64,000 nt of DNA from Halomarinibacterium sp041392205 (GTDB taxonomy: Bacteria > Bacteroidota > Bacteroidia > Flavobacteriales > Flavobacteriaceae). The stretch's first letter is position 1; every line of letters starts with the position of its first letter. The notes below the pieces were generated by a model that was not told where the DNA came from, ran no database searches, and saw only the letters and a program-made list of their open reading frames with translations. Both the position numbers and the translations under genes were made by a program. The stretch lies in NCBI GenBank assembly GCA_041392205.1, contig JAWKMO010000008.1, positions 1-64,000 of the forward strand, in the 5' to 3' direction. Of this stretch, positions 10,079 to 19,461 are shown piece after piece.

Positions 10079-10106
10079 CCAATCCTATCCCAAGTGATTG
10101 GTTTTT
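10079..10106 (+). terminator. Rho-independent-type terminator after gene A
   Basis: CCAATC (10079-10084) pairs with GATTGG (10096-10101) over an 11-base loop and is followed by TTTTTG. It separates gene A from gene B. Confidence 0.5.
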
Positions 10107-10204
10107 GATTTATATTAAGTTGAAATTCACATATTTAAATTTTGTATTATATTTGAAACCCTTATCATATAACTTAACCTTTTATAAACTAAAAATCATG
10201 CGTT

Positions 10205-12748
10205 ATGAAAGGATTTTTGCTGCTTTTATTTTCAGTCTTTATTTTTCTCAATGGGTTTGCCCAAGTAGGAATTGGAACGACCACTCCAGATAACTCGTCC
10301 ATATTGGATATAACTGCTTCAGACAAGGGAATTTTGGTCCCGAGAGTTTCTTTGGGGAATGTTACCACTGCAATGTTAGATGGTGTAAATACAGCATCAA
10401 CGGGACTATTAATATACAATACCAATGCTGCGGTTATAGGAGGAAGCGGCGTAGGATATTATTATTTCAATGGGACAACTTGGGAACGTTTAAGTACTTC
10501 TATAGACGCATCAAATAAGTGGTCTTTAACTGGAGATGTAGGCACTTCTGTAGGGACAAATTTTATTGGAACTACCGATAACAATGCCCTTTCGTTCCGA
10601 ACCAATAATTTGGAACGATTAAGAATCACTACTCAGGGTAAATTGGAAATTTATAATACGGGACGTTCCGTTTTTATTGGGGAACTAGCCGGAACTAATG
10701 ATAATTTATCCAACAATAATAACGTGGCTATTGGGTATAATGCTTTTAATGCCGCAACCAATGCCACCAATAATGTAGCCATAGGGTATTACTCACAAGC
10801 GTTGAATACATCGGGTATTGGAAATACCTCTGTAGGTACTAATACACTTGCAGCACTTACTACCGGCAATTACAATACGGCCATGGCAATAGACGCCTTA
10901 AGGCTTACCACCACAGGGAGCTATAATCTTGGATTAGGCTCGGCAGCGCTTTATGATAATACTACCGGAAGTTACAATATTGGATTAGGGACTGCCACTT
11001 TAGGGGATAATACCACAGGGAATTATAATGTGGGAGTTGGATACCAAGCACTGCGGCAAAATACCGTAGGAATTGGAAATGTGGCCACCGGATATCAAGC
11101 TTTGTATTCTAACTCAGCAAGTTATAATGTAGCTGCAGGGTATCAAGCTTTATATAATACTACGACAGGGGCTCAAAATACTGGAGTAGGATATTTTGCT
11201 TTGCGTACCAATACCACCGGGCAAAACAATACCGCCTTGGGTTATATAAGCTTACAAAGTAATACGACCGGTACCAATAATACCGCTTTGGGCTATAATA
11301 CGCTAATGAGTAATACCACAGGAGGGGCCAATATTGCTATTGGAAGTTCATCCTTACTTCAAAATATTAATGGGAGCAGTAACATTGGTATAGGTCATTC
11401 GGCTTTATTGAGTAATACCAGTGGAACTTATAACATTGCTTTAGGATCCTCTACGATGTATGGAAATACCACAGGGGATGAAAATTTAGCTATGGGTTTT
11501 CTTGCCTTAAACGCAAACACCACTGGGGATAATAACATTGCTTTGGGGAGTTATGCGCTTCAAAATAATGTAACAGGCTCTCAAAATATTGCCATAGGAG
11601 ACAATGCTTTAAACGACAATACTGCTTATGGAAATATAGGTATAGGACTGAATGCATTACAATACAATACCACGGGTACTTATAATGTCGCTTTAGGGGT
11701 GGGTAACCTTTATAGCTTATCGGGTAGTCAGAACGTTGCTATTGGATACGGTAATCTTAATAGAACTGGAGCCTCTGGTGACAATAACATTGGGATAGGT
11801 TATGAAAATATTAGAAATTTAACCAGTGGGGCAAATAATATAGCAATTGGCTTACATGCACTAAATAATACAACTTCTGGAATTCATAATATAGCTATGG
11901 GTATTAACCCATTATATAATAATACCACAGGCTATATGAATTTGGCCTTAAGTAATGGAGCCCTTTTAAGTAATACCACAGGGTATCACAATGTAGGATT
12001 GGGATATCGTGCATTGGCTACCAATACAACAGGTATCCGAAATGTCGCTGTTGGTAGCGGAGCTGGTGACCAGAATGCAGGAAGTTATAACGTGTATTTA
12101 GGGTATCAGGCAGGTTATAGTGAGACCGGAAGTTATAAATTATACATTGAAAGTTCTAATCTGGATGATGACAATGCTCTTATTTATGGGGAATTTGATA
12201 ACAATATTGTAAGAATGAACGGTGTTCTTGAAATGGGTGAAGTTGGAAATGCCGGCTATCTGGAAATTGCCAATATGGGAAGTTCAAATATGGGTATCGA
12301 TGGAGATATTGTGCCTTACGCAGGGAGTGCCGCAGGATTTGATTTAGGAAATAATACAGCGACAGAACATTGGGATGATGTAGTTGCAAATGGGTATATA
12401 ACTTATTCTGACAGAAATACAAAAAATGAAATTAAACCGCTTTCCTATGGCCTTAATGAGGTATTAAAATTGAATCCAGTAACGTATCGTTATAAATCCT
12501 TCATCTCTCCTAATAATAGAATTAGAATGGGTTTAATAGCCCAAGAAGTTGAACAAATAATTCCTGAAGTAGTAATTACCGAAGATATAGATCTTGATGA
12601 AAATGGTAAAAAGGTAGTTTCGAAAGGAGAGTTTAAGGCAATGAGTTATATGGATTTAATCCCTGTCTTAATTAAATCTATTCAGGAGCAAAATGCAAAA
12701 ATTGAGCAACTTGAAAAAGAAATTAATTTACTGAAAAAAGAGAACTAA
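10205..12748 (+). CDS. Fibre-like repeat protein B: 17-residue YadA-head-like repeats plus S74 chaperone domain
   Basis: 847 residues. Signal peptide MKGFLLLLFSVFIFLNGFA; family N-terminal module (VGIGTTTPDNSSILDI, LLIYNTN, GVGYYYFNGTTWERL); then from about residue 160 to 640 roughly 25 tandem repeats of 17 residues, pattern GxxNxAxGxxALxxNTT (GSYNIGLGTATLGDNTT, GQNNTALGYISLQSNTT). A cap GSYNVYLGYQAGYSETGSYKLYIESS follows, then the S74 domain (TYSDRNTKNEIKP, MGLIAQEVEQIIPEVV) and a coiled-coil tail (EQNAKIEQLEKEINLLKKEN). The repeats resemble trimeric adhesin head motifs, so a trimeric left-handed beta-roll stalk is the likely fold. The SD-x-x-x-K residues of S74 are present. It has its own leader after the terminator at 10079. 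Confidence 0.85.
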   Translation: MKGFLLLLFSVFIFLNGFAQVGIGTTTPDNSSILDITASDKGILVPRVSLGNVTTAMLDGVNTASTGLLIYNTNAAVIGGSGVGYYYFNGTTWERLSTSIDASNKWSLTGDVGTSVGTNFIGTTDNNALSFRTNNLERLRITTQGKLEIYNTGRSVFIGELAGTNDNLSNNNNVAIGYNAFNAATNATNNVAIGYYSQALNTSGIGNTSVGTNTLAALTTGNYNTAMAIDALRLTTTGSYNLGLGSAALYDNTTGSYNIGLGTATLGDNTTGNYNVGVGYQALRQNTVGIGNVATGYQALYSNSASYNVAAGYQALYNTTTGAQNTGVGYFALRTNTTGQNNTALGYISLQSNTTGTNNTALGYNTLMSNTTGGANIAIGSSSLLQNINGSSNIGIGHSALLSNTSGTYNIALGSSTMYGNTTGDENLAMGFLALNANTTGDNNIALGSYALQNNVTGSQNIAIGDNALNDNTAYGNIGIGLNALQYNTTGTYNVALGVGNLYSLSGSQNVAIGYGNLNRTGASGDNNIGIGYENIRNLTSGANNIAIGLHALNNTTSGIHNIAMGINPLYNNTTGYMNLALSNGALLSNTTGYHNVGLGYRALATNTTGIRNVAVGSGAGDQNAGSYNVYLGYQAGYSETGSYKLYIESSNLDDDNALIYGEFDNNIVRMNGVLEMGEVGNAGYLEIANMGSSNMGIDGDIVPYAGSAAGFDLGNNTATEHWDDVVANGYITYSDRNTKNEIKPLSYGLNEVLKLNPVTYRYKSFISPNNRIRMGLIAQEVEQIIPEVVITEDIDLDENGKKVVSKGEFKAMSYMDLIPVLIKSIQEQNAKIEQLEKEINLLKKEN

Positions 12749-12749
12749 A

Positions 12750-13898
12750 CTAGTAATTTATATACTCGGTAATCTCGAGCCCATACCCAATCATCCCCAC
12801 ACGTTTGGTTTGTTGGCTATTGGAAATTAATCGTATTTTATGAATGCCTAAATCATGAAGGATTTGTGCGCCTATCCCAAAATCTTTGGTGTCCATAGGA
12901 ATACTGGGTGCTTTAACCACTTTTCCTTCTATTTGCTTTTCTTTTAAAAGCGCAAGACGGTTTAATAAATTGAGCGCTTGGGTTTGTTGATCGATAAATA
13001 CAATGGCGCCTTTACCTTCGTTATTAATCACTTGAAACATTTCATCCAATTGTTGCTCGGCATTATTGGTAAGGGTTCCTAAAATATCATGATTCACCAA
13101 GGTAGCATTTACTCGAACAGGCACAGGCTCGTATTCTTTCCACTGCCCTTTGGTTAATGCAATATGAATTTGATGGTTGGTGGTTTGTTGATAGGCTCGT
13201 AATCTGAATTTACCAAACTTCGTTTCAATAGTAAAATCTTCCTTTTTTTGAATTAACGAATCGTGCTCCATACGGTAAGCCACCAAATCCTCAATAGAGA
13301 CTAATTTTAAATCGAATTTTTTGGCCACCTCCACCAACTGTGGAAGGCGTGCCATGGTACCGTCTTCATTCATAATTTCCACAATCACTCCTGCGGGTTG
13401 TAAACCTGCTAGTCGTGCAAAATCAATAGCGGCTTCGGTATGGCCAGTTCTTCGTAAGACCCCTCCTTCTTTCGCTTTTAAAGGGAATATATGCCCTGGC
13501 CGACTTAAATCGTGGGGTTTGGTTTCAGATTGAATAAGGGCTTTAATGGTTATTGCTCTATCAGAAGCCGAAATACCTGTCGTTACCCCATTCCCTTTGG
13601 CATCTACTGAAATGGTAAAGGCGGTTTCCAAGGGATCGGTATTGTTCCCCACCATTAAGTCTAATTGGAGCTCTTTACAGCGTGATTCGGTTAAGGGAGT
13701 GCAAATAAGTCCGCGACCGTGTTTTGCCATAAAGTTGATCATTTCTGGCGTTACCCTTTCGGCAGCAGCCACAAAATCTCCTTCATTTTCACGATCCTTA
13801 TCATCAACCACAATAATGACTTTACCGTTTTTAATGTCTTCAATTGCTTCTTCGATGGTATTAAGCTGAATCATTGTGCCATTTTGGGTAGCTATCAT
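12750..13898 (-). CDS. ribB: 3,4-dihydroxy-2-butanone-4-phosphate synthase fused to a GTP cyclohydrolase II-like domain
   Basis: 382 residues. Residues 1-210 are a complete RibB domain, making dihydroxybutanone phosphate from ribulose 5-phosphate for riboflavin; metal and substrate motifs are VVDDKDRENEGDFV, HGRGLICTPL, DLSRPGHIFPL, RRTGHTEAAIDFARLAG and IMNEDGTMAR. The C-terminal part has the RibA layout (VRVNATLVNHDILGTLTNN ... MDTKDFGIGAQILHDLGIHKIRLISNS), but the cysteines that bind zinc in GTP cyclohydrolase II are absent. RibA activity is therefore doubtful and a separate ribA is expected elsewhere. The gene is convergent with gene B, with one base between the stop codons. Confidence 0.9.
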   Translation of the reverse strand: MIATQNGTMIQLNTIEEAIEDIKNGKVIIVVDDKDRENEGDFVAAAERVTPEMINFMAKHGRGLICTPLTESRCKELQLDLMVGNNTDPLETAFTISVDAKGNGVTTGISASDRAITIKALIQSETKPHDLSRPGHIFPLKAKEGGVLRRTGHTEAAIDFARLAGLQPAGVIVEIMNEDGTMARLPQLVEVAKKFDLKLVSIEDLVAYRMEHDSLIQKKEDFTIETKFGKFRLRAYQQTTNHQIHIALTKGQWKEYEPVPVRVNATLVNHDILGTLTNNAEQQLDEMFQVINNEGKGAIVFIDQQTQALNLLNRLALLKEKQIEGKVVKAPSIPMDTKDFGIGAQILHDLGIHKIRLISNSQQTKRVGMIGYGLEITEYINY

Positions 13899-13937
13899 TT
13901 TTCTGAAATTTTAAAGTGCAAAGATACGGAAAGTCTC

Positions 13938-14354
13938 CTATTTCTTCTTTTTCAAGAACTTAAATCGTTGTAAAAAGCTATCCATATCGAATATTCCTTG
14001 ATCGGTCGTAGCACGATAAGTGAGCCAAACCCCTAAAGGAAGCATGACAAAAGTACTTAACCAACTGGCCCAAAAGGGATGCATGGTGCCGTCCTCGGCA
14101 CTATTTTCGGTAAAAATTCCTATAAAATGATAGGTTAAAAATAAGATAATCGCTACTACCATAGGCAAGCCCATGCCTCCTTTTCGTATAATGGCCCCTA
14201 AAGGAGCGCCTACAAAAAAGAGAATAATACAAGCAATTCCCAAAACAAATTTTTTATGTAAGGCAATCTCGTGCTTGTTAAGCATTTTGGTTCTATTTTG
14301 GTAGTCCTTTTTTTTGTCTTCAAGGGATTGTAGGGTACCTCGTGTATTGTCCAA
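13938..14354 (-). pseudogene. lptG: LptG/YjgQ-type permease, C-terminal part (frameshifted)
   Basis: 138 residues holding the last transmembrane helices of an LptF/LptG permease: KHEIALHKKFVLGIACIILF, GAPLGAIIRKGG, GLPMVVAIILFLTYHFIGI and FWASWLSTFVMLPLGVWLTY. GAPLG.IIRKGG is a family signature. It continues 14363-15367 after a one-base indel in the T-run at 14375-14379 (A-run on the coding strand); restoring a base gives NTQKSKILETALDNTRGTL. LptF/LptG proteins move lipopolysaccharide from the inner membrane to the Lpt bridge and are normally essential, so a sequencing error is the simplest explanation. Confidence 0.85.
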
Positions 14355-14362
14355 AGCCGTTT

Positions 14363-15367
14363 CTAGGATTTTACTTTTTGGGTATTATCAAAAGCATCCA
14401 AAACCGAGGTGTATAGTGTATCTCGCTTCTTTTTGGTAATAAGGGTATCCTTGGGTTTGGAGACCCCCGCCCTAAAGTTCATATTTTCGGTAAAGAGTTT
14501 GATGTTTTCGGAATATTCTTTGGATATTTTTTTTATTTCAGGAATCAATTCACTCACCTTGTACATATTGTGATTGTTAAAGTTGTTTTCCTTGTCAATA
14601 TCCGTATTATTTAGTTCGGTAAGGTCTACATTTAAGGTGTATTCCTTGAAGTAGCTTTTGGCAAAGGGTTTATTGGTGCGTTCTTTGGTGCGGTTACTAA
14701 GAGCGACATCTTCGTAATAATTTCCATCTTTTAAGATTAGGGAAAGCGTGTTGCTTCCCTCGGCACTGGCGAGCTCCCCTTCTGTAGCAATCATGACCGT
14801 AGTGTTTTCATTGGGACGACTACTTGTTTTTTTATGGATGACCACATCCTTTAAAAATTGCCCTCTATCGCCACTTTTTTCAGCTACTTTAATATTGATG
14901 TTATCTCCAATACTACTAAACTGTCCTTCTACAATAGCCATAGACGGACTTATTTGCGCTATGTTTCGGCGAAGGTTTTGCCATTTGTATTCCGAATAAG
15001 GAATTACGTTGTTGGCGAAGAAAAAGGCAATAACACTTAAAAAGAGGATAAATACCATGACGCTTCGCATAGCCCGTTGCAATGAAATTCCAGTGGATTT
15101 CATGGCGGCAAATTCATATTTTTCGGCAAAGCTCCCAAAAACCATTAACGAGGTTACTAAGATGGTTAGGGGTAGTACTAAAGGTACTAGGCGGGGAGAA
15201 ACAAACCATAAAAATTTGAGGATGACCCAAACTTCTAAATCTTTTCCTGCCAGTTCTGAAATATACAACCAAATGGTTTGCAGTACAAAAATGAACATTA
15301 AAATAATGAAGACGCTCGCAAACGTCTTCAAGTAGGTGGTTAATATGTACCGATCTAGTATTTTCAA
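14363..15367 (-). CDS. lptG: LptG/YjgQ-type lipopolysaccharide export permease, N-terminal and periplasmic part
   Basis: 334 residues starting MKILDRYILTTYLKTFASVF, the typical start of the YjgP/YjgQ family (PF03739). Three N-terminal membrane helices surround FVSPRLVPLVLPLTILVTSL, followed by EYKWQNLRRNI and a long periplasmic domain with beta-jellyroll strands. The three remaining helices are in the fragment 13938-14354; together about 472 residues, normal length. It lies just downstream of lolA, a lipoprotein carrier, so the operon groups outer-membrane biogenesis genes. The frame ends in a false ...QKVKS tail created by the indel at 14375-14379. Confidence 0.88.
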   Translation of the reverse strand: MKILDRYILTTYLKTFASVFIILMFIFVLQTIWLYISELAGKDLEVWVILKFLWFVSPRLVPLVLPLTILVTSLMVFGSFAEKYEFAAMKSTGISLQRAMRSVMVFILFLSVIAFFFANNVIPYSEYKWQNLRRNIAQISPSMAIVEGQFSSIGDNINIKVAEKSGDRGQFLKDVVIHKKTSSRPNENTTVMIATEGELASAEGSNTLSLILKDGNYYEDVALSNRTKERTNKPFAKSYFKEYTLNVDLTELNNTDIDKENNFNNHNMYKVSELIPEIKKISKEYSENIKLFTENMNFRAGVSKPKDTLITKKKRDTLYTSVLDAFDNTQKVKS

Positions 15368-15374
15368 AAAGGAA

Positions 15375-16016
15375 TCAATTCAAATTATTAATATAATACC
15401 CTTCTTTTTCATATTTAGCTTTATCAAAGGTAAAAAGTGTTTTTGATAAGGGCTCGTTGGTTTTAAAAGAATTTACGGTAAGGGTATATTTGGTTCCGTT
15501 ATCATCGGTTTGAATTAACCTATAGATGTGTTTTGTTTGTACATCAATTCCTAAAAGAATGTTTTTAATTTCAGCTTTAGAATCGATAGGAATTAATTTT
15601 ACAAACTGAATTTTTCTTCCTTTTACATTTTGAACAATGTCCATTTTATAGGTATATCCTTTTTCGTAAAAGGTAAGCATTTTTGAAGGTGTTATCTCTT
15701 TATCGTCCTGCGGATTGTAGTTTGAAATGGTTACTTCTTCATCTTCGGGAACAATGGAGTATATTTTTTTTCCGTCGAACATTCGGGTGGCCCCTAGCAT
15801 ATTTAAAAGGTATTTTTCTCCAGAGATGGTAACATCACCCCGTGTTTCTTGATTTACTTTTTCTTTTTCATTGGAAAGGTTCCATTTAAAGTCAATAACA
15901 ATGTTATTGTAGCTTTTAACTTTTGCTGAAACTTCATTCAGCAACTTTTTAGCTTCCTGTGCTTGGGAATAGGTAGTGCAACCTAGGAGGGCAAATAGGA
16001 CTATTATTTTCTTCAT
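15375..16016 (-). CDS. lolA: LolA-like outer-membrane lipoprotein carrier
   Basis: 213 residues with a signal peptide (MKKIIVLFALLGCTTYSQA) and a LolA-type half-barrel: KLLNEVSAKVKSYNNIVIDFKW at the N-terminus, RGDVTISGEKYLLNMLGATRMFDGKKIYSIVPEDEEVTI, then the C-terminal strands GIDVQTKHIYRLIQTDDNGTKYTLTVNSF. LolA carries lipoproteins through the periplasm to the outer membrane. Its ATG overlaps the ftsK stop as TAATG, so translation is probably coupled; lptG follows after 7 bp. The ftsK-lolA-lptG-ribB order is, to my knowledge, common in Flavobacteriaceae and supports the call. The S/C pair near the cleavage site is not a clear lipobox. Confidence 0.87.
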   Translation of the reverse strand: MKKIIVLFALLGCTTYSQAQEAKKLLNEVSAKVKSYNNIVIDFKWNLSNEKEKVNQETRGDVTISGEKYLLNMLGATRMFDGKKIYSIVPEDEEVTISNYNPQDDKEITPSKMLTFYEKGYTYKMDIVQNVKGRKIQFVKLIPIDSKAEIKNILLGIDVQTKHIYRLIQTDDNGTKYTLTVNSFKTNEPLSKTLFTFDKAKYEKEGYYINNLN

Positions 16017-18385
16017 TACAATTCGTTATTTTCGTTGTCTAGTAGCTGGTTTAATGCATCAATGGTGGGAACGAGTACTTGCCTTGCTTTGCTTCCTTCA
16101 AAAGGGCCTACAATCCCTGCGGCTTCTAGCTGGTCTATAAGCCTTCCTGCCCGATTGTAACCTAATTTCAGTTTTCGTTGCAATAAGGAAGCAGATCCTT
16201 GTTGTGCCACCACCAAGACTTCTGCTGCCTCTCGAAACAAATCGTCTCGTTCACCGAGGTCTATATCAAGATTTGTGCCACCTTCTTCCCCAACATATTC
16301 GGGTAAAAGATGGGCATTAGGATACGCTTTTTGAGAGCCAATGTATTCGGTAATATCGGCTACTTCTGGGGTATCTACAAAAGCACATTGTATTCGGGTT
16401 AGGTCATTTCCTTGGGTAAAAAGCATATCGCCTCTTCCTATAAGTTGGTCTGCACCAGAACTATCCAATATGGTTCGGGAATCTATTTTACTGGTAACCC
16501 TAAAGGCAATTCGTGCCGGGAAGTTGGCTTTAATAATTCCGGTAATCACATTTACCGATGGTCGTTGTGTGGCAATGATTAAATGAATGCCTATGGCTCT
16601 TGCCAACTGTGCCAAACGAGCAATGGGAGTTTCCACTTCTTTACCTGCGGTCATAATTAAATCGGCAAACTCGTCTATTACTAATACAATGTAAGGAAGG
16701 TAATGGTGTCCTTCGTTTGGGTTTAACTTTCGGGCTTTAAATTTTTCATTGTATTCTTTAATGTTTCGCACCATAGCATCTTTGAGCAAGTTGTAACGGT
16801 CGTCCATTTCAATACAAAGCGAGTTAAGGGTGTAAATAACTTTTGCGGTATCTGTTATTATGGCTTCTTCAGTATTGGGAAGTTTGGCGAGGTAATGTCG
16901 TTCAATTTTATTGAACAAGGTAAGCTCTACTTTTTTAGGATCTACCAATACAAATTTAACTTCGGCGGGATGTTTCTTGTACAACAGAGAAGCAAGAATG
17001 GCATTTAATCCAACCGATTTTCCTTGACCCGTTGCTCCTGCCATAAGCAAATGTGGCATTTTGGCAAGATCTACCACAAAGGTTTCATTACTTATGGTTT
17101 TACCTAAGGCTAAAGGGAGCTCCATCTCGGCATTTTGAAATTTAGGCGATGCAATTACGGATCGCATGGAAACCACTTTTGGTTTTTTGTTAGGCACTTC
17201 AATACCAATAGTTCCTTTCCCAGGAATGGGGGCAATAATACGAATCCCTAACGCCGAAAGCGATAAGGCGATATCGTCTTCTAGATTTTTAATTTTTGAA
17301 ATGCGAATTCCAGCGTCTGGAACAATCTCATATAAAGTGACTGTAGGTCCTACCGTTGCTTTGATGTTAGCAATACCAATATGGTAGTTTTTTAGGGTAT
17401 CTACAATTCGGTTTTTATATTCTTCCAACTCTTCTTGGTTAATGGTAATGCCCTGTCCGCCGGTATAATCTTTTAGTAACTCAATGGTTGGAAATTTAAA
17501 ATTACTAAGTTCTAGGGTGGGGTCGTACTCGCCATAATCTTCCACCAATTTTTTGCTGAGGTTTTCTTCAATAATTTCTTCTTCTTTTACTTTTTCAATT
17601 TCCATGGATACCTCTTCGTCGGGGTCACTAGGGAGTATTTCCGGAGTTTTAATAGGTTCTTTCTGAAGCATTTCAGGTTCGGGAATTTCTTCTTCTATTT
17701 CATCTAAAGAATTGTTAAAAGAATAATCTAAAGGTTTTTCTTCTTGTGTTTCTGTAACTTTATTTTCTTCCGAAACAAAATCTTCAGCAATCTCCCTTTT
17801 CTTGGATTTTAAAGATTCTGTTACTTTTTCGGGAGTCATTTTGAGTCGGACCACCAAATAGATAATTGCAAGGAAGGCCATGAGAAGAATGGTTCCTGTT
17901 AAACCCATATAATCTTGAAAAAGATCATTGATTTCGAAACCAACAATACCGCTCCAAAGGGATTCTCCTTGTGTAAAAAAACCAAAAAAAACAGAAAGCC
18001 AAAGCATTACTAAAATTCCCCAAAACCAGAACTGTAGCAATTTTTTTTTGGCATAATCGAAGAAATAGTATACCCCAGTAAGGGTTACTAAAAAGGAAAA
18101 AATAAAAGCAGCAATGCCCACCCCGTTATACACAAAAAAATACCCAAGGGTACTACCCAATTTACGGAGCCAATTTTTGGCTTCAAGTTCGCGGTCTAAT
18201 TCACCAACAATGCTTTGATCTGCTTGCCAAGTAAAAAAATAGGAGATAAAGGAAATGCCTAATGCTATCCCAAAAAGAAATAGGAAACTTCCCAAGATAA
18301 TTTGTTGCTGTTTGGAAAGCGTAAGCGCAATTTTTTTACGCGGCGTTTTTTCTTTGGAAATAGATGTGCTATTTTTTTTAGCCAT
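16016..18385 (-). CDS. ftsK: FtsK/SpoIIIE DNA translocase
   Basis: 789 residues. The N-terminal region has four membrane helices (residues about 25-180) that anchor it at the division septum. A charged, Glu/Pro-rich linker (about 190-310) follows. The motor domain has the FtsK-alpha segment (FKFPTIELLKDY), Walker A in MAGATGQGKSVGLNA, Walker B in YIVLVIDEFADLIM and the conserved IATQRPSVNVITGIIKANFPARIAF. The C-terminal winged-helix gamma domain (LLQRKLKLGYNRAGRLIDQLEAAGIV) reads polar KOPS-type sequences. FtsK pumps DNA toward dif and activates XerCD to resolve chromosome dimers during division. It is the first gene of the ftsK-lolA-lptG-ribB run. Confidence 0.96.
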   Translation of the reverse strand: MAKKNSTSISKEKTPRKKIALTLSKQQQIILGSFLFLFGIALGISFISYFFTWQADQSIVGELDRELEAKNWLRKLGSTLGYFFVYNGVGIAAFIFSFLVTLTGVYYFFDYAKKKLLQFWFWGILVMLWLSVFFGFFTQGESLWSGIVGFEINDLFQDYMGLTGTILLMAFLAIIYLVVRLKMTPEKVTESLKSKKREIAEDFVSEENKVTETQEEKPLDYSFNNSLDEIEEEIPEPEMLQKEPIKTPEILPSDPDEEVSMEIEKVKEEEIIEENLSKKLVEDYGEYDPTLELSNFKFPTIELLKDYTGGQGITINQEELEEYKNRIVDTLKNYHIGIANIKATVGPTVTLYEIVPDAGIRISKIKNLEDDIALSLSALGIRIIAPIPGKGTIGIEVPNKKPKVVSMRSVIASPKFQNAEMELPLALGKTISNETFVVDLAKMPHLLMAGATGQGKSVGLNAILASLLYKKHPAEVKFVLVDPKKVELTLFNKIERHYLAKLPNTEEAIITDTAKVIYTLNSLCIEMDDRYNLLKDAMVRNIKEYNEKFKARKLNPNEGHHYLPYIVLVIDEFADLIMTAGKEVETPIARLAQLARAIGIHLIIATQRPSVNVITGIIKANFPARIAFRVTSKIDSRTILDSSGADQLIGRGDMLFTQGNDLTRIQCAFVDTPEVADITEYIGSQKAYPNAHLLPEYVGEEGGTNLDIDLGERDDLFREAAEVLVVAQQGSASLLQRKLKLGYNRAGRLIDQLEAAGIVGPFEGSKARQVLVPTIDALNQLLDNENNEL

Positions 18386-18468
18386 GTAGGTTGGGTTGTC
18401 TTAAGGCAAAAATACAATAACAAAACGTTCTATACCATATAAAATTTTAATAAACCTAAGAAAGGTTT

Positions 18469-19458
18469 TTAGCTTAGTAAATTGTAAATAATAAGTAGCG
18501 TATTATCTTTTTTCCACTGAACCCATCCTTTTCCAACTTTTTGAAATCCTCCGTCAAGTAACAATACCTCTGCCCATTCTCCTTTTACTTTTATAGGTTT
18601 CATAAATTGATACGGCGTATTAATTTCTCCCGAAACTTCAAAAGGACGGGCTCTTACTTTTTCTGCGGATCCTTGGGCAAATTCTATGGAATTTACCCCT
18701 AATAAAAACTCTGGCCAGTACACGACCTTTCCACTTCTTTTACTCAAATAGGAAGTTTGATTGTTTTGTGCATTAACCACTACTTCTACAAACTCTTCAG
18801 TAACACTTTCAATTTTGAAATACAGCATATCGTAATCCAACTTAAAATGGTCGGGTACTAACCACGGTGGCGCCGTGGCAATTTCGTAGGAATTAAATTT
18901 ATTTATTTTGAAGGTAATACTATCATAAGGGGTATGATCCATTAAGGATTTTTCAAGATTTAAGTTGCCATAAAAATAGAGGGTTGGGTTTTCGTAATAA
19001 TTAGGTGCGAAAAAGCCCATTCCCATAGATGGTTCTTCAATGGTTGATGGAATTGGCACTTCGCCATCCCTTTCTTTAAGCAACAGCATAGCGGTTGGCT
19101 CTGCGATCTTTGTTGGAGTTGTTGATTTTTTTTGATAGGGTTTGTTTTCTTCCTTTTGTAGTTTATCCCGTTGTACAAAGCGATAGTGTGTAATTCCGTA
19201 ACCTGTTAATAATAAGGCAAAAAGAATCCAGTTTGCAATAACTATTTTTCTATGTTCAACTTTATACGTTATAAAAAACGAAATGATGAAAGCGATACCT
19301 GCAAAAAGCACACCCCACCCTAACACGATGGCACCTCCTGCCAATCCTTGATTTTTCCCAGCATCAATAAGACCTGCGAAATAGATACCCATGATAAAAA
19401 AAACAAGCAAACACAGTATATTAAAAAGAAGGCTTGCAGGTCTAAAGAGTTTTTTCAT
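18469..19458 (-). CDS. Hypothetical membrane protein
   Basis: 329 residues. The first 115 hold three hydrophobic helices (LLFNILCLLVFFIMGIYFAG, GAIVLGWGVLFAGIAFIISF, IVIANWILFALLLTGYGITH). The rest is a soluble domain rich in beta strands and aromatic residues, with a C-terminal part (IKVKGEWAEVLLLDGGFQKVGKGWVQWKKDNTLLI) that looks SH3-like by its GEWAEV/GWVQW pattern. I do not recognise the family. It starts 3 bp after the stop of the von Willebrand A gene on the same strand and is probably translated from that transcript, so the two may work together in the envelope. Confidence 0.7.
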   Translation of the reverse strand: MKKLFRPASLLFNILCLLVFFIMGIYFAGLIDAGKNQGLAGGAIVLGWGVLFAGIAFIISFFITYKVEHRKIVIANWILFALLLTGYGITHYRFVQRDKLQKEENKPYQKKSTTPTKIAEPTAMLLLKERDGEVPIPSTIEEPSMGMGFFAPNYYENPTLYFYGNLNLEKSLMDHTPYDSITFKINKFNSYEIATAPPWLVPDHFKLDYDMLYFKIESVTEEFVEVVVNAQNNQTSYLSKRSGKVVYWPEFLLGVNSIEFAQGSAEKVRARPFEVSGEINTPYQFMKPIKVKGEWAEVLLLDGGFQKVGKGWVQWKKDNTLLIIYNLLS

Positions 19459-19461
19459 TTA

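Noticed and set aside
13546..13869. A plus-strand frame of 107 residues opposite ribB
   Set aside because: It is antisense to a well conserved enzyme with intact motifs and has no independent support.
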